Assembly (NCBI RefSeq): GCF_002993335.1
Contig: NZ_PVNS01000002.1
Coordinates: forward strand, 124,001 to 188,000
Direction: 5' to 3'
DNA length: 64,000 nt
DNA from: Alkalicoccus urumqiensis
GTDB taxonomy: Bacteria > Bacillota > Bacilli > Bacillales > Salisediminibacteriaceae
This document shows positions 16,363 through 25,157 of the stretch, one piece after another. The notes beneath the pieces were generated by a model. That model searched no databases. It was not told the origin of the DNA and saw only the letters and a list, made by a program, of their open reading frames with translations. Made by a program: the position numbers and the translations under genes. How positions within the stretch are numbered: position 1 is the first letter of the stretch; every line of letters starts with the position of its first letter.

Positions 16363-17218
16363 ACTTAAAATCATTTTAGAAATGATCAAATTTGAACATA
16401 CCGTATTCGCGCTTCCGTTTGCGTTCCTCGGAGCGGTACTTGGAAGCCTCACAGAAACAGGCACGTGGCCTACACTTCAGATCTGGCTCTGGATGACGCT
16501 TGCGATGGTAGGAGCCCGCAGCGCAGCTATGGCATTGAATCGGGTAATTGACAGGCAGATTGATAAAGCCAATCCGCGTACGAGCGGCAGAGCGATTCCG
16601 GCAGGGCTTTTGTCTCTGGGAGAGACGATGCTGTTTATTCTTGTTTCCTTTGCTGTTTTAATCGGGGCAGCATGGCAGCTGAACATGCTCGCTGTGTATC
16701 TGCTGCCGCTTGCAGTATTTTTTCTCGTATTTTACTCATATACGAAACGATTTACATGGGCCTGCCACCTTGTACTCGGTGCCACGATCGGTCTGGCCCC
16801 TCTGGGAGGCTGGGTGGCTGCATCCGGGACCTTAAGCTGGGAAGCGTTCGTTTTATTTGCTGCCGTAGCATTCTGGACAGCAGGGTTTGATGTGATTTAT
16901 GCGACGCAGGATGAAGGGTTTGACCGTGAAACCAATCTTCATTCCATTCCACAGCGGTTTGGTACAGCCGGGGCACTGAAAGCGGCACGACTGTTTCATT
17001 TAATCAGTTTTTCCGGAATGCTGTCGCTGATTGCTCTTACAGAGCTCAGCTGGATTTATGCTGCTGGAACGCTGGTTGTGGGAGCGGTGATGATTTATGA
17101 GCATTCGCTGGTATCTCCAAAAGACTTATCGAAGGTAAACGTAGCCTTTTTTACCATGAACGGAGTTATCAGCCTGCTTATGTTCACTTTTACAATTGGA
17201 GACCGCCTCCTTTTGTAA
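16352..17218 (+). CDS. mqnP: UbiA-family prenyltransferase, probably MqnP of the futalosine route
   Basis: Membrane prenyltransferase of 288 residues with about eight membrane segments. Both aspartate-rich motifs of UbiA enzymes are present: NRVIDRQID near residue 67 and YATQDEGFD near residue 186. The start ATG 16352 lies inside the end of menG; the longer frame from 16310 is not supported by a ribosome site. It is not MenA-like in its neighbours: B. subtilis has no gene here, and the next gene is mqnA. From this context I infer that it attaches the heptaprenyl chain to 1,4-dihydroxy-6-naphthoate. A 4-hydroxybenzoate transferase annotation would be the generic alternative. Confidence 0.85.
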   Translation: MIRKLKIILEMIKFEHTVFALPFAFLGAVLGSLTETGTWPTLQIWLWMTLAMVGARSAAMALNRVIDRQIDKANPRTSGRAIPAGLLSLGETMLFILVSFAVLIGAAWQLNMLAVYLLPLAVFFLVFYSYTKRFTWACHLVLGATIGLAPLGGWVAASGTLSWEAFVLFAAVAFWTAGFDVIYATQDEGFDRETNLHSIPQRFGTAGALKAARLFHLISFSGMLSLIALTELSWIYAAGTLVVGAVMIYEHSLVSPKDLSKVNVAFFTMNGVISLLMFTFTIGDRLLL

Positions 17219-17298
17219 TTGAGGATGACCCATGAAAGGCTGGCAGCGGTTTCGTTAAGACGCCTGCCGTAATGAGACTATTGAAAGAAGTGGATAGA

Positions 17299-18165
17299 AT
17301 GACGCTCCGAATTGGCGAAATTCACTATACAAACATTATGCCGATGTTTTTTCATCTGCCTAAAACGGCGCTGCTGCAGGAAGGGTTTCAATTTCAATCC
17401 AGTACGCCTGCCCAGCTTAATCAAGGGATGGCTGATGGAACAGTAGATGTCGGCGGCATCAGCTCGTTTGAGTATGCAAGGAATCCAGATAAGTATCTTC
17501 TGCTTCCAGATCTGGGCGTCTCTACAGATGGTGAAGTCGGTTCCATCCTGTTGTTTTCCAAAGTACCCATTAGCCAGCTGTCGAACAGAAAGGTTGCTCT
17601 TACTTCCAGTTCGGCAACATCTGTACACTTATTAAAACTGCTCTTGGAAAGAAATCAGGGAGTTCACAATGAGTATACGGTGATGGACCCGGATGTGAAA
17701 ACGATGCTGGCAGACTGCGATGCGGCGCTTTTAATCGGGGATGATGCGATTGCTGCCGCCTGGAGCGGGACAGCGGAGTATCAATATGATCTCGGCGCCT
17801 GGTGGAAGGAATGGACTGGTCTTCCAATGACCTATGCCGTTTTTGCTGTGAGAAAAGAAGCAGCGGAAAAATATCCTGATTCTCTTTCACGGCTGTGGGA
17901 GGCATTCAATGAAAGCCGTGATACGGCCGCCGGAGAATCATATGAACAACTGATTGAATGGGCCCTGCGGGAAAAGGGAGGAACTGTATCCTTTTGGAGC
18001 GCGTATTTCTCCAGGCTTATCCACCGGCTGGACCCTTACTATCTGTCAGGCTTAAAACAGTACTGCCGCTTTTTGTATGAGGACCGCTGGATTCAGCAGT
18101 ATCCGGCATTTTCGTTTTGGAACAGAAGCGGAGCAGGGATTTATTCGAAGGTGGATCGTTTATGA
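17299..18165 (+). CDS. mqnA: Chorismate dehydratase MqnA (futalosine menaquinone pathway)
   Basis: Dehydrates chorismate to 3-enolpyruvyl-benzoate, the first committed step of futalosine-dependent menaquinone synthesis. The protein starts MTLRIGEIHYTNIMPMFF, typical of MqnA/MqnD periplasmic-binding-protein folds; PAQLNQGMADGTVDVGGISS and ALLIGDDAIAA are matching family segments. Length (288 residues) is normal. The frame extends to ATG 17272 and GTG 17290; the conserved N-terminus favours 17299, though its ribosome site (AGAAGTGG) is weak. The stop overlaps the hepT ATG by 4 bases. The other pathway genes (mqnB, C, D, E) are not in the window. Confidence 0.9.
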   Translation: MTLRIGEIHYTNIMPMFFHLPKTALLQEGFQFQSSTPAQLNQGMADGTVDVGGISSFEYARNPDKYLLLPDLGVSTDGEVGSILLFSKVPISQLSNRKVALTSSSATSVHLLKLLLERNQGVHNEYTVMDPDVKTMLADCDAALLIGDDAIAAAWSGTAEYQYDLGAWWKEWTGLPMTYAVFAVRKEAAEKYPDSLSRLWEAFNESRDTAAGESYEQLIEWALREKGGTVSFWSAYFSRLIHRLDPYYLSGLKQYCRFLYEDRWIQQYPAFSFWNRSGAGIYSKVDRL

Positions 18166-19136
18166 CACTAGCAGAAATTTACCGGAAATACCGGCCGGAA
18201 ATCCTCCGGCTGGAAAGACGTATGGAGCAGCAGCTGCTGGCAGAAGAACAGACGCTGAAAAAGGCGTCTGTGCACATCATGAAAGCCGGCGGGAAAAGAA
18301 TCCGCCCTGTTTTCGTACTTTTATCTGCCCAGTTTGGTCCATCAAAAACGGCGGAGGAAGTAGAACGTGTTGCCGTTCCACTGGAAATGATTCATATGGC
18401 TTCCCTCGTACATGATGATGTCATAGATAATGCGGATCTCCGCCGCGGGAAGGCGACGATTAAAGAGCGGTGGGATAACCGGACGGCGATGTATACCGGT
18501 GATTATTTATTTGCCCGTGCCATTGAAATCGCCTCATCAAGCTCTTACCCGGATGTTCATGAGATCCTGTCGATGGCGATGCGTGAAATGTGTGTCGGGG
18601 AGATTGAACAGCTGCGCGACCAGTTTCAGCTGGACCAGAATCTCCGGACGTACCTCCGCCGGATCAAACGAAAAACTGCTCTCCTGATTTCTGTGAGCTG
18701 TGAACTTGGGGCACTGGTGAGTGGTGGAGACGAGCGGACGCGCAGGGCGCTCCGGCGGTACGGGTATTTTGCAGGCATGGCTTTTCAAGTAACCGATGAC
18801 ATTCTTGATTTTGTCGGTTCGGAAAAGCAGCTCGGCAAACCGGCAGGCAGTGATTTAATTCAGGGTAACATTACGTATCCCGCACTATATGCCATGGAAC
18901 ATAACCCGGAATTTTACGATTCGGTAAAGCATTACATGCTGAAGCCGGAAGTTTACCCGCTGCCAATTTCTCAGGCGGTGGAGGCTGTCAAGCAGTCCGG
19001 AGCCGTGGAGGCATCGAAAAAACTGGCAGCAAGCTACGTGAAAAAAGCTCATGAAGCGTTGGATGAGCTTGATCAGAATGAAGCCTCTGCCTCCCTGAGA
19101 GAAATTGCTTCCTATATCGGAAATCGACAGTTTTAA
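18162..19136 (+). CDS. hepT: Heptaprenyl diphosphate synthase component II (HepT)
   Basis: Catalytic subunit that condenses isopentenyl diphosphate onto farnesyl diphosphate to reach C35. It has the first aspartate-rich motif HDDVIDNADLRRG near residue 84, the second QVTDDILDFVG near residue 210, and GGKRIRP near residue 45. The 324-residue length is normal. GAAGGTGG upstream supports ATG 18162, which overlaps the mqnA stop. It works with HepS, whose gene is separated from it by menG, ubiA and mqnA; in B. subtilis only menG lies between. Confidence 0.96.
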   Translation: MTLAEIYRKYRPEILRLERRMEQQLLAEEQTLKKASVHIMKAGGKRIRPVFVLLSAQFGPSKTAEEVERVAVPLEMIHMASLVHDDVIDNADLRRGKATIKERWDNRTAMYTGDYLFARAIEIASSSSYPDVHEILSMAMREMCVGEIEQLRDQFQLDQNLRTYLRRIKRKTALLISVSCELGALVSGGDERTRRALRRYGYFAGMAFQVTDDILDFVGSEKQLGKPAGSDLIQGNITYPALYAMEHNPEFYDSVKHYMLKPEVYPLPISQAVEAVKQSGAVEASKKLAASYVKKAHEALDELDQNEASASLREIASYIGNRQF

Positions 19137-19154
19137 CGGTGCAGACGAATAGAA

Positions 19155-19198
19155 AAAGACGGACAGGCTTTACATGTTCTGTCCGTCTTTTATTTTCT
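19155..19198 (+). terminator. Intrinsic terminator after hepT
   Basis: AAAGACGGACAG (19155-19166) pairs perfectly with CTGTCCGTCTTT (19179-19190), followed by TATTTTCTTTT. Confidence 0.92.
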
Positions 19199-19210
19199 TT
19201 TGTGAAAGCG

Positions 19211-19239
19211 TTGTCAAAAAGTCCCTGCTTTGCTATACT
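19211..19239 (+). promoter_or_regulatory. Strong sigma-A promoter for ndk
   Basis: TTGTCA (19211-19216), 17-nt spacer, TATACT (19234-19239) with extended TGC before it. Confidence 0.75.
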
Positions 19240-19279
19240 GGGATAGAATTACATAGGAATGAGACAGGAGATGATGTCA

Positions 19280-19720
19280 ATGGAACAGTCTTTTATTATG
19301 ATTAAGCCGGATGGGGTCCGCAGAGGTCTCATAGCGGAGATTTTAACGAGGTTTCAGCAGAAAGGATTTACACTCCGCGGAGCTAAATTGATGCAGATGG
19401 AGCAGGCTCTTGCCGAGCAGCACTACGCAGAGCATAAAGAACGTCCTTTTTTTCCCGATCTTGTTGAGTTTATTACATCCGGCCCTGTTTTTGCCATGGT
19501 CTGGGAAGGCGAAGGAATGATAGCGGAAGCCCGCCGGCTGATCGGGAGCACAGATCCCGCTGAAGCAGCACCGGGTACGATCCGCGGAGATCTCGCTGTG
19601 AAAAAATCCGAGAACGTTATTCACGGATCTGATTCACCGGAGAGTGCGGAGCGGGAAATCAATCTTTTCTTTCAGAAGCATGAGCTGATTGAAACGGGTA
19701 AAAATTCTGTTATTTCATAA
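19280..19720 (+). CDS. ndk: Nucleoside diphosphate kinase
   Basis: Transfers phosphate between nucleoside tri- and diphosphates through a phosphohistidine. The 146-residue protein begins [20 protein letters not shown] and has the active-site motif [16 protein letters not shown], with the catalytic histidine. In-frame ATGs at 19259, 19271 and 19274 precede or overlap the ribosome site AGGAG (19266-19270), which is spaced 9 bases from ATG 19280. It has its own promoter and terminator. The order hepT-ndk-cheR is that of B. subtilis. Confidence 0.96.
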   Translation: MEQSFIMIKPDGVRRGLIAEILTRFQQKGFTLRGAKLMQMEQALAEQHYAEHKERPFFPDLVEFITSGPVFAMVWEGEGMIAEARRLIGSTDPAEAAPGTIRGDLAVKKSENVIHGSDSPESAEREINLFFQKHELIETGKNSVIS

Positions 19721-19734
19721 AAACGATCTCTCAG

Positions 19735-19775
19735 AGCCGTATTCGTCTGTTAAAATAGACGAATACGGCTTTTTA
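19735..19775 (+). terminator. Intrinsic terminator after ndk
   Basis: AGCCGTATTCGTCT (19735-19748) pairs perfectly with AGACGAATACGGCT (19757-19770), then TTTTT. Confidence 0.93.
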
Positions 19776-19890
19776 CGTGCCAAAATGACTTTTTCAATCA
19801 AGCAGCGGGGAAACGGTGAGTTCCTCCCGGATAAAACAGCTGTCCTGAGTGAAAAAGTGAAACGATGAATGGGATGGAGCGGAACATACG

Positions 19891-20673
19891 ATGGATGATT
19901 ATCAGGAGTTTATCAATCAGGTTTACAAGAAAACAGGTATTAATTTGTCACTTTACAAAGAAGCACAGATGAAGCGCCGGCTGACGTCACTTCGTGATAA
20001 GAGGGGGTTTTCCAGCTTTCGTGACTACTTTCATGCGATGCAGCAGAATCAGGAAATGTTCGAGGAGTTTCTCCAGCGGATGACGATCAACGTATCGGAG
20101 TTTTTCCGTAATAAAGGCCGTTGGGACGTTCTGGACAGCCGCATTCTTCCGGCTCTGAAAGCAGAACGGGGCCGCCTGTCTGTCTGGAGTGCAGCCTGTT
20201 CGACCGGTGAGGAACCTTATTCTCTCTCGATTCTTCTGAGAAAGCATATGAGGCCTGATCAGTTTTCCATACTGGCCACGGATCTGGATCAGTCGATTCT
20301 GGATAAGGCGGGGCACGGTTTTTATGCAGAAAAAGCATTGAAGGAAGTAACTGAAAAGGAGAAAGAACAGTACTTTATCAAGGAAGAGATGGGACTGCGT
20401 ATTTCAGGCGAGATTAAAAAGTCGATACAGTTTAAACGTCATAATCTGCTGGCAGATGCCTATCCGTCATCCATGGATTTGATTTTATGCAGAAATGTAA
20501 TGATTTATTTCACGGAAGAAGCAAAGAAAGAAATTTATCACCGCTTTGCAGCATCGTTAAAACCGGGAGGCATTTTATTTGTCGGCAGTACCGAGCAGAT
20601 TTTCTCACCGGAGCAGTACGGGCTCATACCGGAAGATACGTTTTTTTACAAAAAAGCTCCAGTAGGAAATTAA
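19891..20673 (+). CDS. cheR: Chemotaxis protein methyltransferase CheR
   Basis: Methylates glutamate side chains on chemoreceptors using SAM. The 260-residue protein has the N-terminal helical CheR domain with TINVSEFFRN near residue 68, the SAM motif WSAACSTGEEPYSLSI near residue 98, and LILCRNVMIYF near residue 197. B. subtilis CheR is 256 residues and lies at the same place. The start ATG 19891 is preceded by a weak GGAG. No sigma-D promoter is obvious in the 115-base gap after the ndk terminator. It implies a motile, chemotactic cell. Confidence 0.95.
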   Translation: MDDYQEFINQVYKKTGINLSLYKEAQMKRRLTSLRDKRGFSSFRDYFHAMQQNQEMFEEFLQRMTINVSEFFRNKGRWDVLDSRILPALKAERGRLSVWSAACSTGEEPYSLSILLRKHMRPDQFSILATDLDQSILDKAGHGFYAEKALKEVTEKEKEQYFIKEEMGLRISGEIKKSIQFKRHNLLADAYPSSMDLILCRNVMIYFTEEAKKEIYHRFAASLKPGGILFVGSTEQIFSPEQYGLIPEDTFFYKKAPVGN

Positions 20674-20839
20674 TTGTACTCCCGGGTGCGGCACATACTG
20701 ATATGCTGCAACGACATTTTTCCGCAGACATGCTGAAAAATTTGAGCGGACTACTTGAAAAGAGAGCCGAAATAAGGAACAATAGCAATATGACAATTTA
20801 ACGCATAAAAGCGATAAAGAGAAATGTGGAGGGAATAGC

Positions 20840-22012
20840 ATGAGATTTTTAACAGCAGGAGAGTCACACGGTCCACAGCTGACCGCGATTATTGAAGGAG
20901 TACCGTCCCAGCTTCCGCTGACGGCAGAAGACATTAATGAACATCTTGCACGGCGTCAGAAAGGGTACGGCCGTGGACGCCGTATGCAGATTGAAAAAGA
21001 CCAGGTTCAAATTATGAGTGGAGTGCGCCACGGGAAAACAACGGGAGCACCGATTACGCTGGTCGTTGAAAATAAAGACTGGACGCACTGGACGAAGATC
21101 ATGGGGCCTGAACCGTTATCGGAAGAAGAGGAACAGGAAGTGAAGCGGAAAATTACCCGGCCTCGTCCGGGACATGCGGATCTGAACGGAGCGATTAAAT
21201 ACCGCCATCGGGACATGCGGAATGTTCTCGAGCGTTCCAGTGCCCGTGAAACGACCGTGCGGGTCGCAGTCGGTGCTCTTGCTCAGGTTATTCTTCGTCA
21301 GTTCGGCATCCATCTTGCTGGACATGTCCTTGAAATTGGAGATGTCAAAGCAGAGCAGCAGCCGTTTACAACCGTTGAAGCGCTCAAAGAGAAGACAGAG
21401 AACTCGGAAGTCCGCTGCATGGATGAGTCAGCATCCGAAAAAATGAAGCAGGCGATCGATGATGCGAAGCAGAACGGCGATTCCATCGGTGGAATTGTCG
21501 AAGTCATTGCAGAGAATGTGCCGATCGGGCTCGGAAGCCACGTTCATTATGACCGGAAACTGGACGGAAAAATAGCTCAGTCCGTTCTCAGCATCAACGC
21601 TTTCAAAGGGGTGGAAATAGGCCTCGGTTTTGAAGCTGCCCGGATGAAAGGAAGTCAGGTGCATGATGAAATTGCCTACGATGAGGAGCAGGGCTTTCAC
21701 CGAAGCTCCAACCGCCTTGGTGGTTTTGAAGGCGGAATGACAAATGGCATGCCTGTCGTTGTTCACGGTGCGATGAAGCCGATTCCGACACTTTATAAGC
21801 CGTTGAAGAGTGTGGATATCGATTCCAAGGAACCATTCACAGCTTCCATCGAGCGTTCTGACAGCTGTGCAGTACCTGCAGCAGCTGTTGTGGCGGAGGC
21901 AGCTGTCGCATGGGAGCTTGCCGATGCTTTTCTGGAGAAGTTCGGTTCGGATACGCTGGAGGATATCAAGCAGGCGTATGAGAATTACATGAACGAAGCG
22001 AGGGAGTTTTAA
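20840..22012 (+). CDS. aroC: Chorismate synthase
   Basis: Converts 5-enolpyruvylshikimate 3-phosphate to chorismate with reduced FMN (named aroF in B. subtilis). The 390-residue protein begins [20 protein letters not shown] and has [28 protein letters not shown] and [14 protein letters not shown], all family signatures. GGAGGG lies before ATG 20840. A loose promoter candidate, TTGAAA (20755-20760) with AACAAT (20778-20783), is 17 bases spaced. Its stop shares a base with the aroB start. Its product feeds AroH, TrpE and MqnA encoded nearby. Confidence 0.97.
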   Translation: MRFLTAGESHGPQLTAIIEGVPSQLPLTAEDINEHLARRQKGYGRGRRMQIEKDQVQIMSGVRHGKTTGAPITLVVENKDWTHWTKIMGPEPLSEEEEQEVKRKITRPRPGHADLNGAIKYRHRDMRNVLERSSARETTVRVAVGALAQVILRQFGIHLAGHVLEIGDVKAEQQPFTTVEALKEKTENSEVRCMDESASEKMKQAIDDAKQNGDSIGGIVEVIAENVPIGLGSHVHYDRKLDGKIAQSVLSINAFKGVEIGLGFEAARMKGSQVHDEIAYDEEQGFHRSSNRLGGFEGGMTNGMPVVVHGAMKPIPTLYKPLKSVDIDSKEPFTASIERSDSCAVPAAAVVAEAAVAWELADAFLEKFGSDTLEDIKQAYENYMNEAREF

Positions 22013-23091
22013 TGGGTCATACTCTGGAGGTACGTGCGGAAGCCCGCACGTACCCGATTCATATTGAAGGAGGGGTGCGGCACCGCGTCGGAAGCCTTGT
22101 AAATGCTTCGGTTCCCGGTCATTCCAGAGTGCTGATCGCAGCAGATGAGCACGCTGCATCCCATTATCTGGAGGATATAGCTGCCTCATTTGCGGAACGT
22201 CCGGACATTTATATCATCCCTTCAGGGGAAGAATCCAAGTCGCAGGAAGAATACTTCCGCCTTCTGACGGCGGCACTGGAAGCAGGCCTTGACCGGAAAT
22301 CGGTCATCTGCGCCCTTGGCGGCGGAGTGACCGGAGATCTTGCAGGATTTGCGGCGGCTACGTTTATGCGGGGCATTTCCTTTGTTCAGATACCGACAAC
22401 GCTTTTAGCGCATGACAGCAGTGTCGGTGGAAAAACGGGAATCAATCACGCTGCCGGTAAAAACTTAATCGGCTCGTTCCACGCGCCATCTGCGGTAATC
22501 TATGATCCGGAAACGTTTGAAACACTTCCGGAAAGAGAACTCCGCTCCGGCTTTGCGGAAGTGATAAAACATGCCTGGATCAGCGGGGACAGCTGGTTTT
22601 CGTGGCTGGATCAATTTGTTCCAAGTCTGACAAAGTTTCCAAAGTCAAAGATGGAAGAACTTTTATCTGCTTCGATTCAGGTAAAAGCCCGGATTGTCGA
22701 AGAGGATGAGCGCGAAAAAGGGAAGCGTGCCTTTTTAAATTTCGGTCATACGCTCGGCCATGCACTGGAATCCGCTGCCGGCTACGGCCGTTTTACGCAC
22801 GGGGAAGCGGTTGCTGTCGGTATGCTGTTTGCAGCTGAATTAAGCCGGAACATTCTGAAGGCCGATCTTCCGATTCATGAATTAAAACAGATGCTGACGA
22901 GGCTTGGTTATACGACAGAAATAGATAAACATCTCCGCATTGATGATTTGATCAGGCGGATGCGTATCGATAAAAAAGCAGCAGATGGTACGCTCCGGTT
23001 CGTGCTGCTCCACGAACTCGGGCGTCCGGAGCTATGCACCGTTCCGGAAGAAGAAGTCCGGAAACTGCTCGAAAAGGAGGGGCTGACATGA
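22012..23091 (+). CDS. aroB: 3-dehydroquinate synthase
   Basis: NAD- and metal-dependent enzyme of the shikimate pathway. The 359-residue protein has LGGGVTGDLAGFAAATFMRG near residue 101, the lysine-rich SVGGKTGINHAAGKN near residue 140, and the metal ligand segments in NFGHTLGHALE and HGEAVAVGM. ATG 22012 overlaps the aroC stop by one base and the stop overlaps aroH by four, so aroC-aroB-aroH is a coupled unit as in B. subtilis. Confidence 0.97.
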   Translation: MGHTLEVRAEARTYPIHIEGGVRHRVGSLVNASVPGHSRVLIAADEHAASHYLEDIAASFAERPDIYIIPSGEESKSQEEYFRLLTAALEAGLDRKSVICALGGGVTGDLAGFAAATFMRGISFVQIPTTLLAHDSSVGGKTGINHAAGKNLIGSFHAPSAVIYDPETFETLPERELRSGFAEVIKHAWISGDSWFSWLDQFVPSLTKFPKSKMEELLSASIQVKARIVEEDEREKGKRAFLNFGHTLGHALESAAGYGRFTHGEAVAVGMLFAAELSRNILKADLPIHELKQMLTRLGYTTEIDKHLRIDDLIRRMRIDKKAADGTLRFVLLHELGRPELCTVPEEEVRKLLEKEGLT

Positions 23092-23462
23092 TACGAGGTA
23101 TCCGCGGAGCGACGACTGTACCTGAAGATGATGAAAAAGCGGTTTGGCAGGCGACAGAAGAATTAATGCGGAAAATAGAATCGGAGAACAGTCTGCAGCC
23201 GGAGTCGATTTCCCACGTTATAATTACCGTTACGGACGATTTAACATCGACCTTTCCTGCGCGGGCTCTCCGCGAAATGAAAGATTATCAATATGTTCCT
23301 GTTATGTGTGCTCAGGAGATTCCCGTACCGGGAAGTATCAGGAAGTGTATCCGCCTGATGGTCAGTGCAGAGGTCCATGTACCGCAGAAGGATGTCCGTC
23401 ACGTGTACCTGAATGAAGCAGAAAAGCTCCGTCCGGACCTTTCCTTGACAAACGAAGGGTGA
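23088..23462 (+). CDS. aroH: Chorismate mutase, AroH class
   Basis: Monofunctional trimeric chorismate mutase giving prephenate for phenylalanine and tyrosine. The 124-residue protein begins MIRGIRGATTVPEDDE; active-site segments MCAQEIPVPGS (Cys, Glu) and KCIRLMVSAE (the key Arg) match the B. subtilis enzyme of 127 residues. ATG 23088 overlaps the aroB stop in ATGA with GGAGGGG upstream; the frame from 23034 is not used. The trp operon promoter lies in its last 20 codons. Confidence 0.95.
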   Translation: MIRGIRGATTVPEDDEKAVWQATEELMRKIESENSLQPESISHVIITVTDDLTSTFPARALREMKDYQYVPVMCAQEIPVPGSIRKCIRLMVSAEVHVPQKDVRHVYLNEAEKLRPDLSLTNEG

Positions 23463-23473
23463 GGACGTATCAT
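23445..23473 (+). promoter_or_regulatory. trp operon promoter inside the 3' end of aroH
   Basis: Consensus TTGACA (23445-23450), 17-nt spacer, TATCAT (23468-23473). The start of transcription is expected near 23480, just before the first GAG triplet. The -35 is inside aroH and the -10 straddles no other signal. Confidence 0.8.
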
Positions 23474-23483
23474 GGTCGCTAAC

Positions 23484-23551
23484 GAGCTGAGAAAAAGTAA
23501 GAGAGTAGAGCAGAGTAGAGTTGAGCGGAGCACCAGCAGAGTAGAGCAGAG
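23484..23551 (+). promoter_or_regulatory. TRAP binding site: eleven GAG triplets
   Basis: GAG triplets begin at 23484, 23489, 23503, 23508, 23513, 23518, 23523, 23528, 23539, 23544 and 23549. Almost all are separated by two bases (5-base period). Two degenerate triplets, AAG at 23495 and CAG at 23534, fill the wider gaps. Eleven sites match the eleven subunits of the TRAP ring, whose gene mtrB is at 14567. Tryptophan-loaded TRAP should wrap this RNA and lower trp expression. Confidence 0.92.
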
Positions 23552-23603
23552 TTTCTTTTTTCAGCACCACACGTGCAGTTTTTCACCTACATTCTTCTCG
23601 CGG

Positions 23604-23637
23604 CACCTCCGCCTCCATCTACCGATCAGATGAGGTG
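23604..23637 (+). promoter_or_regulatory. Candidate trpE Shine-Dalgarno-sequestering hairpin
   Basis: CACCTC (23604-23609) can pair with GAGGTG (23632-23637), which contains the trpE ribosome site. The overlapping CTCCGC (23607-23612) can instead pair with GCGGAG (23525-23530) inside the TRAP site. The two pairings exclude each other, so TRAP binding could favour closure of the trpE ribosome site. A second possible signal, a 4-bp GCAC/GTGC hairpin before five T (23564-23583), is too weak to call a terminator. Confidence 0.55.
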
Positions 23638-23645
23638 ATCCCCAT

Positions 23646-25157
23646 ATGTATTCATTATCAAAAGAACAGTTCCAAAAACTTTCAGAAAACTATGCAACTG
23701 TACCACTTTCAGTCTCCGTTGTTGCCGACACGAAAACTCCGATTCAGCTGTTTCATCTATTTGATGAGGAAGCAGCATTTCTGCTGGAAAGCAACGATCC
23801 GGTTTCTCCATGGTCCAATTATTCCTTTATCGGTCTCCGCCCTTCGAGTTACCTGAGAGATTCGGAAGGTGTCTTTGAATATGCCTCCGCTGACGGGACC
23901 ATTCTCTGGCAGGAAAATACGCTGGAGGAAGCGTGGGAGAGGGTCATGGCAGAGAAGAATCTGCCGGAGGCGCTTCCGGATATTCCATTTCCGGGAGGGG
24001 CCGTCGGCTACCTCGGCTTTGAAGGTTTCCGTTACTACGAACCGCGCATAAAGCGGCTGGAAGACGAAGGGCATGATGTGCATTTCATGTTCTGCGATAC
24101 GATCCTTGCCTACCATCATCAAAAAGAAACATTGACGATCGTCCATTTTCAGTCTGCTGAAGAAGAACGCCCGTCCTATGACAAGGCAGCCGGACGGATC
24201 CAGTCGATTATGCAGCAGATTGAATTTCCTTCTGCCGTCTCTCTGCCGCTCGTTCCATCGGCAGTGGATATTTCTGCAGACGACGTCTTTGAAGGTGTGG
24301 CTTCAAACTATACGAAAGAAGAATTTGAGAACGCTGTTCTTGCTGTAAAAGAATATATCGCAGCAGGAGATGTGTTTCAGACTGTTCTTTCGCAGCGGTT
24401 CGAGACCCCTGTATCTACGGACGGTCTCTCCCTGTACAGAGTACTACGGAAAGTAAATCCAAGCCCCTACCTTTACTACATTCGCTTTCTCGACCAGGAA
24501 ATCATCGGCAGCTCTCCGGAGCGTCTCGTGAAAGCAGATGAGGACCGGGAGCTGGAAATTCATCCGATCGCCGGTACGAGAAAGCGTGGCAGAGACAGCG
24601 AGGAAGATGCAGCGCTTGCTGCTGAGCTCTCTGCAGACGAAAAGGAACAGGCAGAGCATTTGATGCTTGTTGATCTGGCACGCAATGATATAGGCAGAGT
24701 GAGTGACTACGGTTCCGTCCGGGTCCACGATATGATGCACGTCTCGTACTTCTCGCATGTGATGCACTTAACGACACGTGTCACCGGCAGGCTCCGCGAA
24801 AACGTTCACCCTTTTGAGGCGCTTTACGCAGCTCATCCGGCAGGAACTGTTTCGGGGGCACCGAAAGTCCGTGCCGTGGAAATTATTCAGGAGCTTGAAC
24901 AGATGCACCGCGGTGTGTATGCAGGTGCTGTTGCCTACTACGGATACAACCGGGCCATCGATTCCTGTATTGCGATCCGGACGATGGTACTGAAAAACGG
25001 GCGTGTTTATGTCCAGGCAGGCGCAGGAGTTGTTCAGGATTCCGTTCCTGAATTAGAATGGGAAGAGACGAGAAATAAAGCAAGAGCACTGCTTTACGCA
25101 GTGAAAATAGCAGAGCAGAGATACCAGGAGGAGGTCACGGCAAATGACGCTGACTAA
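23646..25157 (+). CDS. trpE: Anthranilate synthase component I
   Basis: Makes anthranilate from chorismate with ammonia or glutamine nitrogen. The 503-residue protein has the tryptophan-feedback motif LLES near residue 40, and the catalytic blocks [28 protein letters not shown]-like [14 protein letters not shown], and AGAGVVQDS. No component II (trpG/pabA) is in this operon, as in B. subtilis, where the shared amidotransferase is in the folate operon. Ribosome site AGGTGA at 23633-23638 lies 7 bases before ATG 23646. It is controlled by the TRAP leader. Confidence 0.97.
   Translation: MYSLSKEQFQKLSENYATVPLSVSVVADTKTPIQLFHLFDEEAAFLLESNDPVSPWSNYSFIGLRPSSYLRDSEGVFEYASADGTILWQENTLEEAWERVMAEKNLPEALPDIPFPGGAVGYLGFEGFRYYEPRIKRLEDEGHDVHFMFCDTILAYHHQKETLTIVHFQSAEEERPSYDKAAGRIQSIMQQIEFPSAVSLPLVPSAVDISADDVFEGVASNYTKEEFENAVLAVKEYIAAGDVFQTVLSQRFETPVSTDGLSLYRVLRKVNPSPYLYYIRFLDQEIIGSSPERLVKADEDRELEIHPIAGTRKRGRDSEEDAALAAELSADEKEQAEHLMLVDLARNDIGRVSDYGSVRVHDMMHVSYFSHVMHLTTRVTGRLRENVHPFEALYAAHPAGTVSGAPKVRAVEIIQELEQMHRGVYAGAVAYYGYNRAIDSCIAIRTMVLKNGRVYVQAGAGVVQDSVPELEWEETRNKARALLYAVKIAEQRYQEEVTANDAD

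Noticed and set aside
21428-22189. A 253-residue minus-strand open frame across aroC and aroB
   Set aside because: Antisense shadow of two conserved genes; no motif or ribosome site.
23484-23551. GAG repeats as a CRISPR array or simple tandem repeat
   Set aside because: Spacers are two bases long and the repeat is a triplet; the position before trpE and the presence of mtrB make a TRAP site the clear explanation.
23564-23583. GCAC/GTGC hairpin before five T as the trp attenuator terminator
   Set aside because: A 4-bp stem is too weak to terminate reliably; kept only as a note.
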